Positions 52,471 through 63,297 of a stretch of 64,000 nt of DNA are shown here, piece by piece. Position numbers and translations under genes: made by a program. This DNA is from Proteinivorax hydrogeniformans (lineage in GTDB: Bacteria; Bacillota; Proteinivoracia; Proteinivoracales; Proteinivoracaceae), in assembly GCF_040515995.1 (NCBI RefSeq), contig NZ_CP159485.1, positions 496,001 to 560,000 on the forward strand, read 5' to 3'. The number at the start of each line of letters is the position of its first letter. Position 1 is the stretch's first letter. The notes beneath the pieces were generated by a model. The model was not told the DNA's origin and did not search any database. It saw only the letters and a list, made by a program, of their open reading frames with translations.

Positions 52471-53157
52471 ATGCTGATTTTTCAGAATGTGGAAATACGC
52501 TATAAGTCTGGTAATGTTGCCGTCTCCAACATCAACTTTAAAGTAGATAAGGGAGAGTTTGTATACATAGTTGGCCCCAGTGGAGCTGGGAAGTCATCGT
52601 TGTTAAAAGCTGTATTTAAGGAAGTGGAACCAAAAAAAGGAGAAATTTTTCTTTTTAATAGAAATATAACTCGGTTAAAACGGAGGGAAATACCGCATCT
52701 AAGAAGACAAGTCGGTGTAGTATTTCAAGACTTTCGTTTGCTAGAGGAAAAGAATGTTTATGATAACATTGCATTTGCATTGCGGGTAATAGGTGCGAGT
52801 CGAAAAGAGATAAAGACAAAAGTCTTAGATGTACTTAAGATTGTTGGTCTAGAGGGAAAAGGTAAACGCTATCCTAATCAAATTTCAGGTGGTGAGCAGC
52901 AAAGGGTGGCTTTGGCTAGGGCTCTAGTCAACAAGCCGGAAATCATAGTCTGCGATGAACCTACAGGAAACTTAGACCCTACCACATCAGATGAAATTAT
53001 GGATATCTTAAATAAGATTAATTTGCGAGGAACAACAATAGTCATGGCCACGCATGCTAAGGATATTGTTGATAAGTATAGAAATAGAGTTATCGCTGTA
53101 CAAGATGGTAGTATAGTCCGTGATGACGCACAAGGAGGGTACAGCGATGTTCTTTAA
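52471..53157 (+). CDS. ftsE: Cell-division ABC transporter ATPase FtsE
   Basis: 228 residues. Walker A GPSGAGKSSLLK, signature SGGEQQRVALARAL, Walker B IIVCDEPTGNLD. FtsE powers FtsX, which acts through an extracellular partner to switch on peptidoglycan hydrolases; it is not a true transporter. Overlaps ftsX by 11 bases. GAGGAG ribosome site. Confidence 0.96.
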   Translation: MLIFQNVEIRYKSGNVAVSNINFKVDKGEFVYIVGPSGAGKSSLLKAVFKEVEPKKGEIFLFNRNITRLKRREIPHLRRQVGVVFQDFRLLEEKNVYDNIAFALRVIGASRKEIKTKVLDVLKIVGLEGKGKRYPNQISGGEQQRVALARALVNKPEIIVCDEPTGNLDPTTSDEIMDILNKINLRGTTIVMATHAKDIVDKYRNRVIAVQDGSIVRDDAQGGYSDVL

Positions 53158-54052
53158 AAATATTGGGTATTTTTTTGTGCAAGCTTTAAAAGGGATAACT
53201 AAAAATTTATGGATGACGCTGGCTTCTACCGGTGTTACCTTTATCACCCTGTTTGTACTAGGTGCTTTTATGATAGTTAATGCGAACTTGCAAGTAATAA
53301 TGGATGATATAAGAAATCAAGCTGAGATTTTAGCTTATGTAGAGGAGTTTGAAGACGACGAGGAATATGTTGTAGGCGCTATCGAAAGAGAAATAGCGGC
53401 AATCTCTGAAGTTGAGGAATATCAGTATGTATCTAAGGATGATGCTCTAGACCGTTTAGAGGAAATGCTAGGTGAGTTTGCTGATATAACAGCTGGGATG
53501 GATGAAAGAAATCCTCTTCCTGCCAGCTTTGAACTAAGCGTAGATGATCCTGAAAAAATCCCGGTTGTAGCGGGGAGATTAGAAAGGATTACCTATATAG
53601 AGTCAGTGGACTATGGGCAAGATGTTTTAGAACAACTCTTAAGTATCACTGAAGTCATCCAGTGGGTTGGACTTGCGTTGATGATTATCCTAATGGTTAT
53701 GGCGTTGTTTTTAATAGCTAACACCATAAAACTAACTGTATACGCAAGAAGAAAAGAGATAAACATTATGAAATATGTAGGAGCAACAAACTGGTTCATT
53801 AGATGGCCTTTTATATTAGAAGGATTCCTGTTAAGTTTAGTTGGTACTGTATTAGCTTTACTAGCGATATATTATGGTTATGATTATGCTCTAGTTTTGC
53901 TATATGAATCTTTACCTCCAGAAACTATTCAGTTTAGTTTTGTAGAGGTTGCTGATATTATGGAGCATCTAGTTAAAAACCTACTTATGATAGGTGTGGG
54001 TATTGGAGTAGTTGGGAGTACGCTATCGTTAAGGAAGTTCCTTAACGTATAG
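53147..54052 (+). CDS. ftsX: Cell-division membrane protein FtsX
   Basis: 301 residues from ATG 53147 (AAGGAGG upstream, inside ftsE). Four membrane helices: one near residue 30, then a ~120-residue extracellular loop (DIRNQAEILAYVEEFEDDEEYVVGAI...), then three in the FtsX/MacB domain (IQWVGLALMIILMVMALFLIANTIKLTVYARRKEINIMKYVGA..). The next gene encodes the likely hydrolase partner. Confidence 0.95.
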   Translation: MFFKNIGYFFVQALKGITKNLWMTLASTGVTFITLFVLGAFMIVNANLQVIMDDIRNQAEILAYVEEFEDDEEYVVGAIEREIAAISEVEEYQYVSKDDALDRLEEMLGEFADITAGMDERNPLPASFELSVDDPEKIPVVAGRLERITYIESVDYGQDVLEQLLSITEVIQWVGLALMIILMVMALFLIANTIKLTVYARRKEINIMKYVGATNWFIRWPFILEGFLLSLVGTVLALLAIYYGYDYALVLLYESLPPETIQFSFVEVADIMEHLVKNLLMIGVGIGVVGSTLSLRKFLNV

Positions 54053-54104
54053 ATAATCTAATTTCTTGTTTAAAACTTAGCTTATAAAGAAGGGAGGGGG
54101 AATT

Positions 54105-55310
54105 TTGTCAAAGAACTGTAAGATAATAGTTTCGCTAATTATGGCTATTGCACTCTTTATTCCTTTTTATAATCCTGTTTTAGCAAACGAGTTAGATCAG
54201 AAAGAAGAAGAGCTAGAGCAAGAACGAGACCAACTAGAAGATGGAATAGAGCAGCGCAGACAAGAGACACAACAGCTAGAAACTGAGATAACTCAAATCT
54301 CCGAAAAAATACGACAGTTAGATAGTCAGCTTCAGCAACAAAGGCAAAGAATTAATCAGTTAAATTCTGACATTAGTTCAACGGAAGTTGAAATTGAAAA
54401 AACAGAGGTTGAAATAGCGGAGACTGAAGAATTTTTGGAAGAAACTACAGGTCATTTAGAAACTAGGTTGGTGACCATGTATCAAAGAGGTTCTGTGGGA
54501 TATATCGAAGTGCTGCTTTCAGCTACAAGCTTTTCTGAGTTTCTTTCTCGTTTTAACGCCTTAAGAACTATTGCGGAAGACGATAGAAGGCTAGTGGAGG
54601 AGATTAAGGAAAAAAGAAACTTTCTAGAAGTTGAGCGAGAAAAGCAGGTTGAAAGAAAAGAAAGCTTAGTTTCGATGCGAGCTGAAGCTCAAGCTGCTGA
54701 ACAGCAGATTCAAGCTAATCGCAGGGAACAAGACTCACTTTCTGCTAAGCTTCATGAAAAACAAAGCTTTACACAAGCAAGAATAGCCGCAAAGGAAAGA
54801 GCTGCAAAAGAGGTAGAAAAACAGATTGAAGAGATAATCAGAAGAAGGCAGCAACAAAATGTTGGCAATGCAACAGGAAGCTTTATGTGGCCGGTGCAGG
54901 ATTACGGTTATGGTTGGGTGACTTCACCTTATGGGGTTAGAGTCCATCCTATAACAGGGGTTAGAACACCTCACCGTGGTATTGATGTTGGAATACCACG
55001 ATCTCGCTGGGCTGGCTCACCAAACTTTAACGGTAATCCCGTTAATGTAATGGCTGCTGATGGTGGAGTTGTAGTTTTTGCTGGCGGTAACAGAAGTACT
55101 GGATATGGTTTATATGTAATCGTAGACCATGGCGGAGGAAAAACCACCTTATATGCTCACTTACATAATATCTTGGTAAGCGAAGGGCAGCAAGTTGCTA
55201 AAGGTGAACCTATAGGCCATGTTGGCTCTACCGGTGCATCTACAGGGCCTCATCTTCACTATGAGATAAGAGTTAACGGTCAACATACAAATCCTATGAA
55301 TTATTATTAA
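54105..55310 (+). CDS. Murein hydrolase activator/peptidase, coiled coil plus M23 domain
   Basis: 401 residues from TTG 54105 (GGGAGGGGG upstream). Signal peptide (IIVSLIMAIALFIPFYNPVLANE), a long two-part coiled coil to about residue 250, then an M23/LytM domain (TSPYGVRVHPITGVRTPHRGIDVG, DHGGGKTTLYAHL, GSTGASTGPHLHYEIR). The H..D, H-x-H metal ligands appear present, so it could be a real endopeptidase rather than only an EnvC-like activator. Position after ftsX matches an FtsEX partner. Confidence 0.92.
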   Translation: MSKNCKIIVSLIMAIALFIPFYNPVLANELDQKEEELEQERDQLEDGIEQRRQETQQLETEITQISEKIRQLDSQLQQQRQRINQLNSDISSTEVEIEKTEVEIAETEEFLEETTGHLETRLVTMYQRGSVGYIEVLLSATSFSEFLSRFNALRTIAEDDRRLVEEIKEKRNFLEVEREKQVERKESLVSMRAEAQAAEQQIQANRREQDSLSAKLHEKQSFTQARIAAKERAAKEVEKQIEEIIRRRQQQNVGNATGSFMWPVQDYGYGWVTSPYGVRVHPITGVRTPHRGIDVGIPRSRWAGSPNFNGNPVNVMAADGGVVVFAGGNRSTGYGLYVIVDHGGGKTTLYAHLHNILVSEGQQVAKGEPIGHVGSTGASTGPHLHYEIRVNGQHTNPMNYY

Positions 55311-55444
55311 AACCATCGAACCCGATGGTTTTAATTTTTAATGAAAATATAATCTTATTTTTTATCTAAAGGGATATCATATATGTTTATAGAATAAGTA
55401 TGTTATATAATTTTTTCAAAGGACATTTAATGAGGGGTGTAACA

Positions 55445-56851
55445 ATGCATAAAAAATGGAAGTTATCCTTATTAGCGTTAGCTTTAGTTGTCAGTCACTT
55501 AGCTATATTTTCGATTGGATATTACCTGCCGCAGCAGCAGTCTGATGTTCAGCCGGAGGAGCCTTTGGCTTTAGAATCAGATTTTTCCAGTAAAACTAAG
55601 GAAATTATAGAAGTTATACAGAATAATTTTTTTGGGGACTATGATCTAGATGAGATTGAAGATGCAGTATATAGAGAGATAGTGGCTGCTTTGGGCGACC
55701 CTTATAGCGAGTACATGAGCGTCGACGATGTTGAAGATTTTGGTAGAAGCTATGGGCAAAGTTACGGAGGTATTGGTGTCGAAGTTACTTTGCATGAAGA
55801 CAGGGTGACTGTGGTGGTGCCAATGGCAGGTAGCCCTGGTCAGGCTGCAGGTCTTCTCCCAGGAGATCAAATAGTAGAAGTTGACGGTAAGGATGTCGAA
55901 GGAAAGGGTCTTTCCGAAGTAGTTGATATGATATTAGGTGAACCGGATACCGTTGTGGAGTTAGGGATAATCCGTGAGGGTGTAGAAGGTATCATCGATT
56001 TTGAAGTTACAAGAGCTATCATCGACCAAACAGCTGCTGAATCGGAGATGTTAGATGATAGGCTAGGGTATATAGAACTAACAAGATTTAGTGACGGATC
56101 TTATCAAGAATTTGTAAAACATCTGAACGGACTTAAAGAAAGCAATATGGAAGAACTTATATTGGACCTGAGAGGTAATCCCGGGGGTGGCTTAAACGAA
56201 GTTTTAAATATCGCTAACCATTTAGTGCCAGAGGGTAAGATTGTTTATATTGAAGATAGTGATGGCCAGAGGCTAGCAACCTATACATCGGACCTAAAAG
56301 AAAGAGACTTTGAATTAGTTGTGCTTATTGATGAAAATAGCGCTAGCGCCTCAGAGATACTAGCTGGTGCTCTTAAAGACCATGAAGCTGCTACTATTAT
56401 CGGGACCACCACTTTTGGTAAGGGCTCGGTGCAAAATATAATTGATTTAAGTGATGGATCGGCAGTAAAGCTTACAGTTTCTAACTTCTTTACTCCTGAA
56501 GGAAATATCATCGACGGGGTAGGTGTTTCACCCCACATTGAAGTTGGGCAAGTAGAGGGAGGAAACTTTCCTCCATTGAGGTACACAAGCAGCTTGGAAC
56601 GAGAGGACAGTGGGGCTCAAGTAATGGTGCTTCAAAATATATTAGAGTTTTTAAATTATCCTGCAGGTGCATATGGCACATTTGATGAGGATACACAAAT
56701 GGGAGTTGAGCAATTTCAGGCAGATTATGGACTTGAAAAAACTGGTGTTGTTAATCTAGAAGTTGCAGAGAAATTAAATGAAGTCTTAGAGCAAAAGCAA
56801 AGGGAAAAGGATAAGCAGCTAATTGAAGCTATTGACTATTTTAGAAATTAG
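55445..56851 (+). CDS. S41 carboxy-terminal processing protease (Ctp)
   Basis: 468 residues from ATG 55445 (GAGGGGTG upstream); in-frame starts 45 bases earlier lack a ribosome site. Signal anchor (LSLLALALVVSHLAIFSIGYYL), PDZ domain (GGIGVEVTLHEDRVTVVVPMAGSPGQAAGLLPGDQIVEV), S41 catalytic core with S303 in ENSASASEI and K326 in TTFGKGSVQ, then a peptidoglycan-binding domain (VMVLQNILEFLNYPAGAYGTFDEDTQ..). Ctp proteases cut extracytoplasmic proteins; CtpB in Bacillus activates a sporulation signal. Same locus as Bacillus ctpB. Confidence 0.93.
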   Translation: MHKKWKLSLLALALVVSHLAIFSIGYYLPQQQSDVQPEEPLALESDFSSKTKEIIEVIQNNFFGDYDLDEIEDAVYREIVAALGDPYSEYMSVDDVEDFGRSYGQSYGGIGVEVTLHEDRVTVVVPMAGSPGQAAGLLPGDQIVEVDGKDVEGKGLSEVVDMILGEPDTVVELGIIREGVEGIIDFEVTRAIIDQTAAESEMLDDRLGYIELTRFSDGSYQEFVKHLNGLKESNMEELILDLRGNPGGGLNEVLNIANHLVPEGKIVYIEDSDGQRLATYTSDLKERDFELVVLIDENSASASEILAGALKDHEAATIIGTTTFGKGSVQNIIDLSDGSAVKLTVSNFFTPEGNIIDGVGVSPHIEVGQVEGGNFPPLRYTSSLEREDSGAQVMVLQNILEFLNYPAGAYGTFDEDTQMGVEQFQADYGLEKTGVVNLEVAEKLNEVLEQKQREKDKQLIEAIDYFRN

Positions 56852-56871
56852 ACGCAACTGGGGTGAAGCAG

Positions 56872-58269
56872 TTGGATAACATTATCGTTGGTTTTATGGA
56901 GTTAATTAACAATATTGTAAACAGTTCTTTTATACAGGTTTTGTTAGGTATGATTTCAAACTTATACTACAGCACTATCGGAGGATTTTTCAGATTCGTA
57001 TTTGGTGATGGACATTTTCCACCTCTGTTAATAGTGCTTCCATTGGTGTTTGTTATTGTGTATAAGCAGTATAAAAGACAATCTAACATGGAGCGGAAGC
57101 TTTTCGGGGTATCTATAACAAACCCCCATAAAGAAACAGCTGTATCCGCTGTATATGGATTAGTTGGTGGAATAATTGGCAGTTTAGCGTTGATTTTTAT
57201 TGGTGTGGAGTTTACCAGCGTGGGAATAGTATTCGTTTGGCCGATAGCCATACTGCTTATGCTAGTTAATCCTAGATATATGTGTTTCGCTTATGCTGGT
57301 GGGATTGTTGGCTTGCTGGTGGTACTTGTTAGGTTTTTGGCTATGATTGGTCTTGATATTCCTGACAATTCGTTTTTTGAAGCTTTTCTTTCAATGAACT
57401 TACCTGGACTTATGACCGTAATTGGTGTGCTACACCTGGTGGAAAGTGCTTTAATTTTTATAAGTGGTGCCAAGGGAATCACCCCAATCTATTTTGAAAG
57501 AAAAAATCAAGATGGAAAATCAGAGGTTGTGGGTGGATTTACCATCCAGAGATTTTGGCCGGTTCCACTGGTTGTGCTCTTAGCTATGGTTGTTCCTGGC
57601 GGAGAAATGGTCGCTGATTCTTCCTCCATCGATATGCCTTCTTGGTGGCCTTTGATGGAGCTAACACAAACGGCGCCTGCTGGCTATACTATCTCTTTAG
57701 CAATGTTTTCAGTGATAGCGGCACTAGGTTATGGGGAGTTAGCTTTTTCAACCCCACCTAAGGAAAAGTCTAAAAGCACAGCTATTAGCTTAGGTTTTTA
57801 CAGTATAGTGCTTATAGTATTAGCAGTGCTGGCAAATTTTGTCCCATTACTAACGCCCCTTGCCGTTGTATTTGCTCCTTTAGGTCATGAGTTATTGGTT
57901 CTTTTAGCACAGAGAAAGGAATTTTCAAAAGAGCCTCTTTTTCCCATGAGTGATGAAAATGGTATAGTTGTTTTGGGAATACTGCCGGGGACTGTAGGGG
58001 AAAAACTGGGTCTTAAACCGGGGCATAGAATAAAAAGAATTAATGGGCAAGCTGTATTAAGTCATATCCACTATCAACAGTTGATTGCTGATAACCCGAC
58101 TTATCTTAAGATGGAAGTTGAGGATATGCAAGGGAGGATGAAATATTTAAAGGCTCCGCTTTTCAGACGGAGAAGGCAGCTAGGAATTATTACGATGCCT
58201 TCGCACCCCCCTAAATATATGGCTTCTTTTAGATTGAATAGTCCTTTAGATAAGATAATAGGCAAATAG
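56872..58269 (+). CDS. PDZ-domain polytopic membrane protein, MinJ-like
   Basis: 465 residues from TTG 56872 (GGGGTGA six bases upstream; GTG 56863 is also in frame). Six to eight membrane helices fill most of the protein and a PDZ domain (GIVVLGILPGTVGEKLGLKPGHRIKRINGQAVLSHIHYQQLI) is at the C-terminus. In Bacillus the gene after ctpB is minJ, which links DivIVA to MinD and is needed for septum placement. Order and architecture agree, so MinJ is the best guess, but similarity at sequence level cannot be judged here. Confidence 0.72.
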   Translation: MDNIIVGFMELINNIVNSSFIQVLLGMISNLYYSTIGGFFRFVFGDGHFPPLLIVLPLVFVIVYKQYKRQSNMERKLFGVSITNPHKETAVSAVYGLVGGIIGSLALIFIGVEFTSVGIVFVWPIAILLMLVNPRYMCFAYAGGIVGLLVVLVRFLAMIGLDIPDNSFFEAFLSMNLPGLMTVIGVLHLVESALIFISGAKGITPIYFERKNQDGKSEVVGGFTIQRFWPVPLVVLLAMVVPGGEMVADSSSIDMPSWWPLMELTQTAPAGYTISLAMFSVIAALGYGELAFSTPPKEKSKSTAISLGFYSIVLIVLAVLANFVPLLTPLAVVFAPLGHELLVLLAQRKEFSKEPLFPMSDENGIVVLGILPGTVGEKLGLKPGHRIKRINGQAVLSHIHYQQLIADNPTYLKMEVEDMQGRMKYLKAPLFRRRRQLGIITMPSHPPKYMASFRLNSPLDKIIGK

Positions 58270-58270
58270 G

Positions 58271-58309
58271 AAAAGACAAAAGCGAACATGTTTTCGCTTT
58301 TGTCTTTTA
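58271..58309. terminator. Terminator before uvrB
   Basis: AAAAGACAAAAGCGAA - CATG - TTCGCTTTTGTCTTTT, 16-bp stem, followed by AATTTTA. Confidence 0.85.
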
Positions 58310-58373
58310 ATTTTAAATAATAATTGTTATAATTAGAGTTAAGAAAAATTAGACTGCCGGAGGTGCAAAAGAT

Positions 58374-60350
58374 ATGCTGCCAGGAAAGTTTAAAATACAT
58401 TCAAAGTTCAAGCCAACTGGGGATCAGCCTCAGGCTATCGATAAGTTGGTTAAAGGCATAGAAAAGGGTCATGATGGGCAAACCCTTTTAGGAGTAACAG
58501 GTTCGGGGAAAACTTATACAATGGCTAATGTTATAGAAAAAGTTCAAAAGCCCACATTAGTAATAGCTCACAATAAAACTTTAGCTGCCCAGCTATGTAG
58601 TGAATTTAAGGAGTTTTTCCCTGATAACGCTGTAGAATACTTTGTCTCTTATTACGATTATTATCAGCCTGAAGCTTATATCCCACAGTCGGATACCTAT
58701 ATAGAAAAAGACTCTCAAATTAATGATGAAATTGATAAACTTAGGTATTCAGCGACCTCTTCGCTATTTGAGCGTAGAGATGTAATTATAGTTGCTAGTG
58801 TGTCATGTATATATGGTTTAGGTTCACCGGAAGAGTATGGAGATTTAGTAGTGTCACTTCGAGAGGGGATGGAAGTGGACCGAGATGAAATTATAAGAAA
58901 ACTTGTGGCCATCCAATACAATAGAAACGACACTGACTTTCGCCGAGGCACCTTTAGAGTGCGGGGAGATGTAGTGGAGATTTTCCCTATCGGTAGTAGT
59001 GAAAAAGCCATTAGAGTAGAATTTTTTGGTGATGAGGTAGACAGAATAACAGAGATAGATTCTTTAACCGGAGAGATTTTAGGAGTTAGAAATCATGTGG
59101 CCATTTTTCCTGCTTCTCACTATGTTACAGCAAGGGATAAGGTGCTTAAGGCAATTGATTCTATTGAAGAAGAGCTTAAAGAGCAACTAAAACATTTTAA
59201 AGATCAAGGTAAGTTGTTGGAAGCACAGCGGCTGGAACAGCGTACAAGATATGATATAGAGATGATGAAAGAGATCGGGTTTTGCCAAGGAGTAGAGAAC
59301 TATTCACGGCATTTAACTGATCGTCAGCCTGGGGACAAACCTTATACACTTATGGATTTTTTCCCCGATGATTACCTTGTGGTTATAGACGAATCTCACG
59401 TTACTATACCGCAGGTCGGGGCTATGTACGCCGGTGACTATTCAAGAAAAAAATCCCTAGTGGAACATGGGTTTAGGCTGCCTTCTGCCTTTGATAACAG
59501 GCCTATGAAATTTGATGAGTTTGAAGGTATGCTTAATCAGGCTGTATTTGTTTCTGCTACTCCTGCAGCTTATGAAAAAGAGCATAGTAGTCAGGTGGTA
59601 GAACAGATAATAAGACCGACAGGCCTTTTAGACCCTCAAATTACAGTGAAACCAATCTCAGGACAGGTAGATGATTTGCTAGGAGAGATCCATAAAACTG
59701 TAGAGAAAAATCACAGAGTTTTAGTAACAACCTTAACTAAAAAAATGGCGGAAGATTTGACTGATTATTTAACGGACGCCGGCGTTAAGGTCAAGTATCT
59801 TCACTCTGATATAGATACATTAGAAAGAATGAAAATAGTTAGAGGCTTGCGCCTTGGAGAGTTTGACGTATTAGTGGGTATTAACCTTCTAAGAGAAGGT
59901 TTAGATATACCGGAAGTTGAATTAGTAGCTATTTTGGATGCAGATAAAGAAGGATTTTTGCGCTCTGAACGGTCGTTAATTCAGACTATAGGTAGGGCGG
60001 CTAGAAATGATCAAGGTAGGGTTATACTATATGCTGATGTAGTTACTGGGTCGATGGAAAAGGCGATTACAGAAACTCAACGACGTAGAGAGATACAGAT
60101 GGAGCATAATGAAAAGCATAATATCACGCCTCAGACAATTCAAAAAGATATCCATGCCATTATCGAAGCTACCAAGGTGGCGGAAGAAGGTGCGGACTAC
60201 GCTACGGAAAAAGGCAAGAAGATGACTAAAAAGGATAAGAAATTATTAGTTGCTAAGCTACAAAAAGAAATGGAGGAAGCTGCTAGAAATCTGGAGTTTG
60301 AAAAAGCTGCTTACTTTAGAGATATGATTGCGGAGTTAGATGCAAAATAA
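58374..60350 (+). CDS. uvrB: Excinuclease ABC subunit B
   Basis: 658 residues. Walker [17 protein letters not shown], the beta-hairpin [23 protein letters not shown], helicase motifs ([48 protein letters not shown]) and a C-terminal UVR motif ([13 protein letters not shown]) that contacts UvrC. UvrB verifies the lesion in nucleotide excision repair. A -10-like TATAAT precedes it, but there is no GAAC-N4-GTTC box, so SOS control is not evident. Confidence 0.97.
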   Translation: MLPGKFKIHSKFKPTGDQPQAIDKLVKGIEKGHDGQTLLGVTGSGKTYTMANVIEKVQKPTLVIAHNKTLAAQLCSEFKEFFPDNAVEYFVSYYDYYQPEAYIPQSDTYIEKDSQINDEIDKLRYSATSSLFERRDVIIVASVSCIYGLGSPEEYGDLVVSLREGMEVDRDEIIRKLVAIQYNRNDTDFRRGTFRVRGDVVEIFPIGSSEKAIRVEFFGDEVDRITEIDSLTGEILGVRNHVAIFPASHYVTARDKVLKAIDSIEEELKEQLKHFKDQGKLLEAQRLEQRTRYDIEMMKEIGFCQGVENYSRHLTDRQPGDKPYTLMDFFPDDYLVVIDESHVTIPQVGAMYAGDYSRKKSLVEHGFRLPSAFDNRPMKFDEFEGMLNQAVFVSATPAAYEKEHSSQVVEQIIRPTGLLDPQITVKPISGQVDDLLGEIHKTVEKNHRVLVTTLTKKMAEDLTDYLTDAGVKVKYLHSDIDTLERMKIVRGLRLGEFDVLVGINLLREGLDIPEVELVAILDADKEGFLRSERSLIQTIGRAARNDQGRVILYADVVTGSMEKAITETQRRREIQMEHNEKHNITPQTIQKDIHAIIEATKVAEEGADYATEKGKKMTKKDKKLLVAKLQKEMEEAARNLEFEKAAYFRDMIAELDAK

Positions 60351-60382
60351 AAATATTTAATGGGAAAAATGGAGGAGTAAAT

Positions 60383-63202
60383 TTGAAAGATATAATAATA
60401 AAAGGAGCAAGAGAACATAATTTAAAAAATGTAGATTTAACTATACCTCGGGATAAACTAATTGTTTTTACAGGGTTAAGTGGGTCGGGCAAATCTTCCT
60501 TAGCCTTTGACACTATATATGCCGAGGGACAGCGTAGGTATGTAGAATCGTTATCTGCCTATGCTCGCCAATTTTTAGGTCAGATGGAAAAACCTGATAT
60601 GGACTCTATAGATGGATTATCGCCGGCAATTTCTATAGATCAGAAAACTACCAGCAAAAATCCCCGCTCCACCGTGGGGACAGTTACGGAAATTTATGAT
60701 TATTTTAGGTTATTGTTTGCTAGAGTTGGTACTCCTCACTGTCCTAACTGTGACAAGCCTATAGCCCAACAAACAATTTCCCAAATGGTAGATCAAGCAA
60801 TGACGTTACCAGATAGAACAAAGGTGCAGGTTTTAGCTCCTGTTGTAAGGGGAAGAAAAGGCCAACATATAAAGCTTTTGGAGAAACTAAAAAAAAGTGG
60901 ATACGTTAGAGTGAAAATTGATGATCATGTTTATCACCTAGACGAAGAAATTAAGTTAGAAAAGAACAAAAAGCATACCATTGAAGTTGTGGTGGACAGG
61001 ATTGTCATTAAAGAAGGAATCGAAAACCGTTTGGCAGACTCTTTAGAGACATCGTTAGCGCTTGGAGAAGGGATCGCTATTTTAGATGTTGTAGATGGAG
61101 AAAAAATTTCTTTCAGCGAAAACTTTGCCTGTTTAGAGTGTGGTTTTAGCTTTCAGGAAATCAGTCCGCGGATGTTTTCTTTTAATAACCCCTTTGGTGC
61201 TTGCCCTGGATGCTCGGGGTTAGGAAGTCACTTGGATCCTGACCCAGACCTTATCATAAAAGATAAAAATTTATCTATAGCTGAGGGGGCAATAGTTCCA
61301 TGGAGTAGAAGCTCTTCGGGGTACTATGGAGAAGTTCTTAGAGTTTTAGCGATGGAGCATGATTTTGATTTAAGAATGCCGGTTAAGGATTTGCCCAAAG
61401 AAATTATAAATATTTTACTTTATGGAACAGGTAGTCAGCGCTATAACATTAAGTATGTAGGCGCAAGCGGTGAGGAAAATGAGCTGAACGTACCTTTTAG
61501 AGGTCTAGTAAACTGGGTAAAGGCAAGGTATAACGAAACCTCTTCGGACTATATTAGAAATGATTTAGAAGGTTATATGTCCCAAAACAGCTGTGAAAAT
61601 TGTGGCGGGGCGAGATTAAAACCGGAAGCTTTAGCTGTAAAGGTGGGGGGAATTAATATAGCTGAGCTTACGGGGTTATCTGTAAAAGACGCCAAGGGTT
61701 TCTTTGATAATATAGAATTTACGGAAAAACAGATGATGATAGGAAAAATGATTTTAAAGGAAATAAATGAGAGGTTAGGGTTTTTAATTGATGTGGGCCT
61801 AGATTATTTAACGTTGGATAGAAGTGCAGGTACATTATCCGGCGGCGAAGCTCAGAGAATTAGACTGGCTACCCAGATAGGTTCTTCTCTTATGGGAGTT
61901 CTTTATATTTTGGATGAGCCTAGTATAGGGCTTCATCAACGAGATAACCAAAGACTTTTAGATACCTTAAAAAGATTAAGAGATCTAGGCAACACCTTAA
62001 TTGTGGTAGAACATGATGAAGATACTATTAAAGCAGCAGATCATATTGTAGATATCGGACCTTATGCGGGAGCTCATGGCGGTGAGATAGTGGCCCAAGG
62101 TGATATTAACGATATCATGGCGGAGAAAAAATCGATCACCGGCCAATACCTAACTGGTGAAAAAGAGATTGTAGTTCCCGATAAAAGAAGAAAGCCAAAT
62201 GGCAAGTGGCTGGAGGTTGAAGGTGCTGCAGAAAACAACTTAAAAGACGTGGATGTTAAAATCCCCTTAGGAGTTTTTACCTGTGTTACAGGAGTGTCTG
62301 GGTCTGGGAAAAGTACTTTGATTAATGAAATACTGTACAAAACTTTAGCACAAAAAATAAACAAAGCCCGCTCAAAGCCAGGCAAGCACAAAACGGTTAA
62401 AGGTATAGAAAATGTGGAGAAAATTATAGATATAGACCAGTCCCCTATCGGAAGAACGCCTAGGTCTAACCCAGCCACATATACAGGAGTCTTTGACCAT
62501 ATTAGAGAACTGTTTTCCAAAACCCAAGATGCTTTGGCAAAGGGGTATAAGCCGGGGAGATTTTCTTTTAATGTTAAAGGTGGCCGTTGCGAGGCTTGCC
62601 GAGGGGATGGAATTATAAAAATCGAGATGCATTTTTTACCTGATGTTTATGTGCCTTGCGAAGTTTGTAAGGGTGCTAGATATAATAGGGAGACCCTAGA
62701 AGTAAGGTATAAAGGTAAGACCATAGCTGATATTTTGGCGCTACCTGTTTCAGAGGCGATAACATTTTTTGAGAACATCCCCAAAATCAAAAGAAAGTTA
62801 GATACTTTATATGATGTTGGACTTGGTTATATCAAGCTTGGGCAGCCAGCGACTACTTTATCCGGGGGTGAAGCCCAAAGGGTTAAGCTTGCCACCCATT
62901 TAAGTAAACGAAGCAACGGTAAGACGTTATATATATTAGATGAGCCTACAACAGGCCTTCATATCGCTGATATAGATAGATTGCTCAGGGTGCTAAATAG
63001 ATTAGTTGAAAATGGGGATAGCGTGCTTGTGATTGAGCATAACTTAGATGTCATAAAGACTGCTGATTATATAGTTGACTTAGGACCAGAAGGCGGACAT
63101 CGCGGCGGAGAGGTTATTGCCAAAGGGACCCCTGAGGAAATCTGCAAAGAACAAAGGTCCCACACAGCCAAGTACCTTAAGCCATATGTTAACAATAGTT
63201 GA
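60383..63202 (+). CDS. uvrA: Excinuclease ABC subunit A
   Basis: 939 residues. Two ABC ATPase halves: Walker [15 protein letters not shown] and [14 protein letters not shown], signatures [19 protein letters not shown] and [17 protein letters not shown]; zinc modules CPNC.., CLEC..CPGC, CENC and CEAC..CEVC. UvrA finds DNA damage and loads UvrB. The normal end (..AKYLKPY) is followed by VNNS-stop, which is encoded by the first units of an 11-bp array. Confidence 0.97.
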   Translation: MKDIIIKGAREHNLKNVDLTIPRDKLIVFTGLSGSGKSSLAFDTIYAEGQRRYVESLSAYARQFLGQMEKPDMDSIDGLSPAISIDQKTTSKNPRSTVGTVTEIYDYFRLLFARVGTPHCPNCDKPIAQQTISQMVDQAMTLPDRTKVQVLAPVVRGRKGQHIKLLEKLKKSGYVRVKIDDHVYHLDEEIKLEKNKKHTIEVVVDRIVIKEGIENRLADSLETSLALGEGIAILDVVDGEKISFSENFACLECGFSFQEISPRMFSFNNPFGACPGCSGLGSHLDPDPDLIIKDKNLSIAEGAIVPWSRSSSGYYGEVLRVLAMEHDFDLRMPVKDLPKEIINILLYGTGSQRYNIKYVGASGEENELNVPFRGLVNWVKARYNETSSDYIRNDLEGYMSQNSCENCGGARLKPEALAVKVGGINIAELTGLSVKDAKGFFDNIEFTEKQMMIGKMILKEINERLGFLIDVGLDYLTLDRSAGTLSGGEAQRIRLATQIGSSLMGVLYILDEPSIGLHQRDNQRLLDTLKRLRDLGNTLIVVEHDEDTIKAADHIVDIGPYAGAHGGEIVAQGDINDIMAEKKSITGQYLTGEKEIVVPDKRRKPNGKWLEVEGAAENNLKDVDVKIPLGVFTCVTGVSGSGKSTLINEILYKTLAQKINKARSKPGKHKTVKGIENVEKIIDIDQSPIGRTPRSNPATYTGVFDHIRELFSKTQDALAKGYKPGRFSFNVKGGRCEACRGDGIIKIEMHFLPDVYVPCEVCKGARYNRETLEVRYKGKTIADILALPVSEAITFFENIPKIKRKLDTLYDVGLGYIKLGQPATTLSGGEAQRVKLATHLSKRSNGKTLYILDEPTTGLHIADIDRLLRVLNRLVENGDSVLVIEHNLDVIKTADYIVDLGPEGGHRGGEVIAKGTPEEICKEQRSHTAKYLKPYVNNS

Positions 63203-63297
63203 ACAGTAGTTGAGCGATAGCTAAACAATAGTTGAACAGTAGTTGAACAGTAGTTGAACGATAGTTAAACGATAGTTAAACCATTGTTAAACCATCT
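63189..63297. repeat. 11-bp tandem array starting inside the 3' end of uvrA
   Basis: Ten units of the form TTGAACAGTAG / TTAAACGATAG / TTAAACCATTG. The uvrA stop codon TGA (63200-63202) is part of the second unit. Confidence 0.85.

Noticed and set aside
58310-58373. LexA box before uvrB
   Set aside because: No GAAC-N4-GTTC within the short intergenic region; only a -10-like TATAAT.
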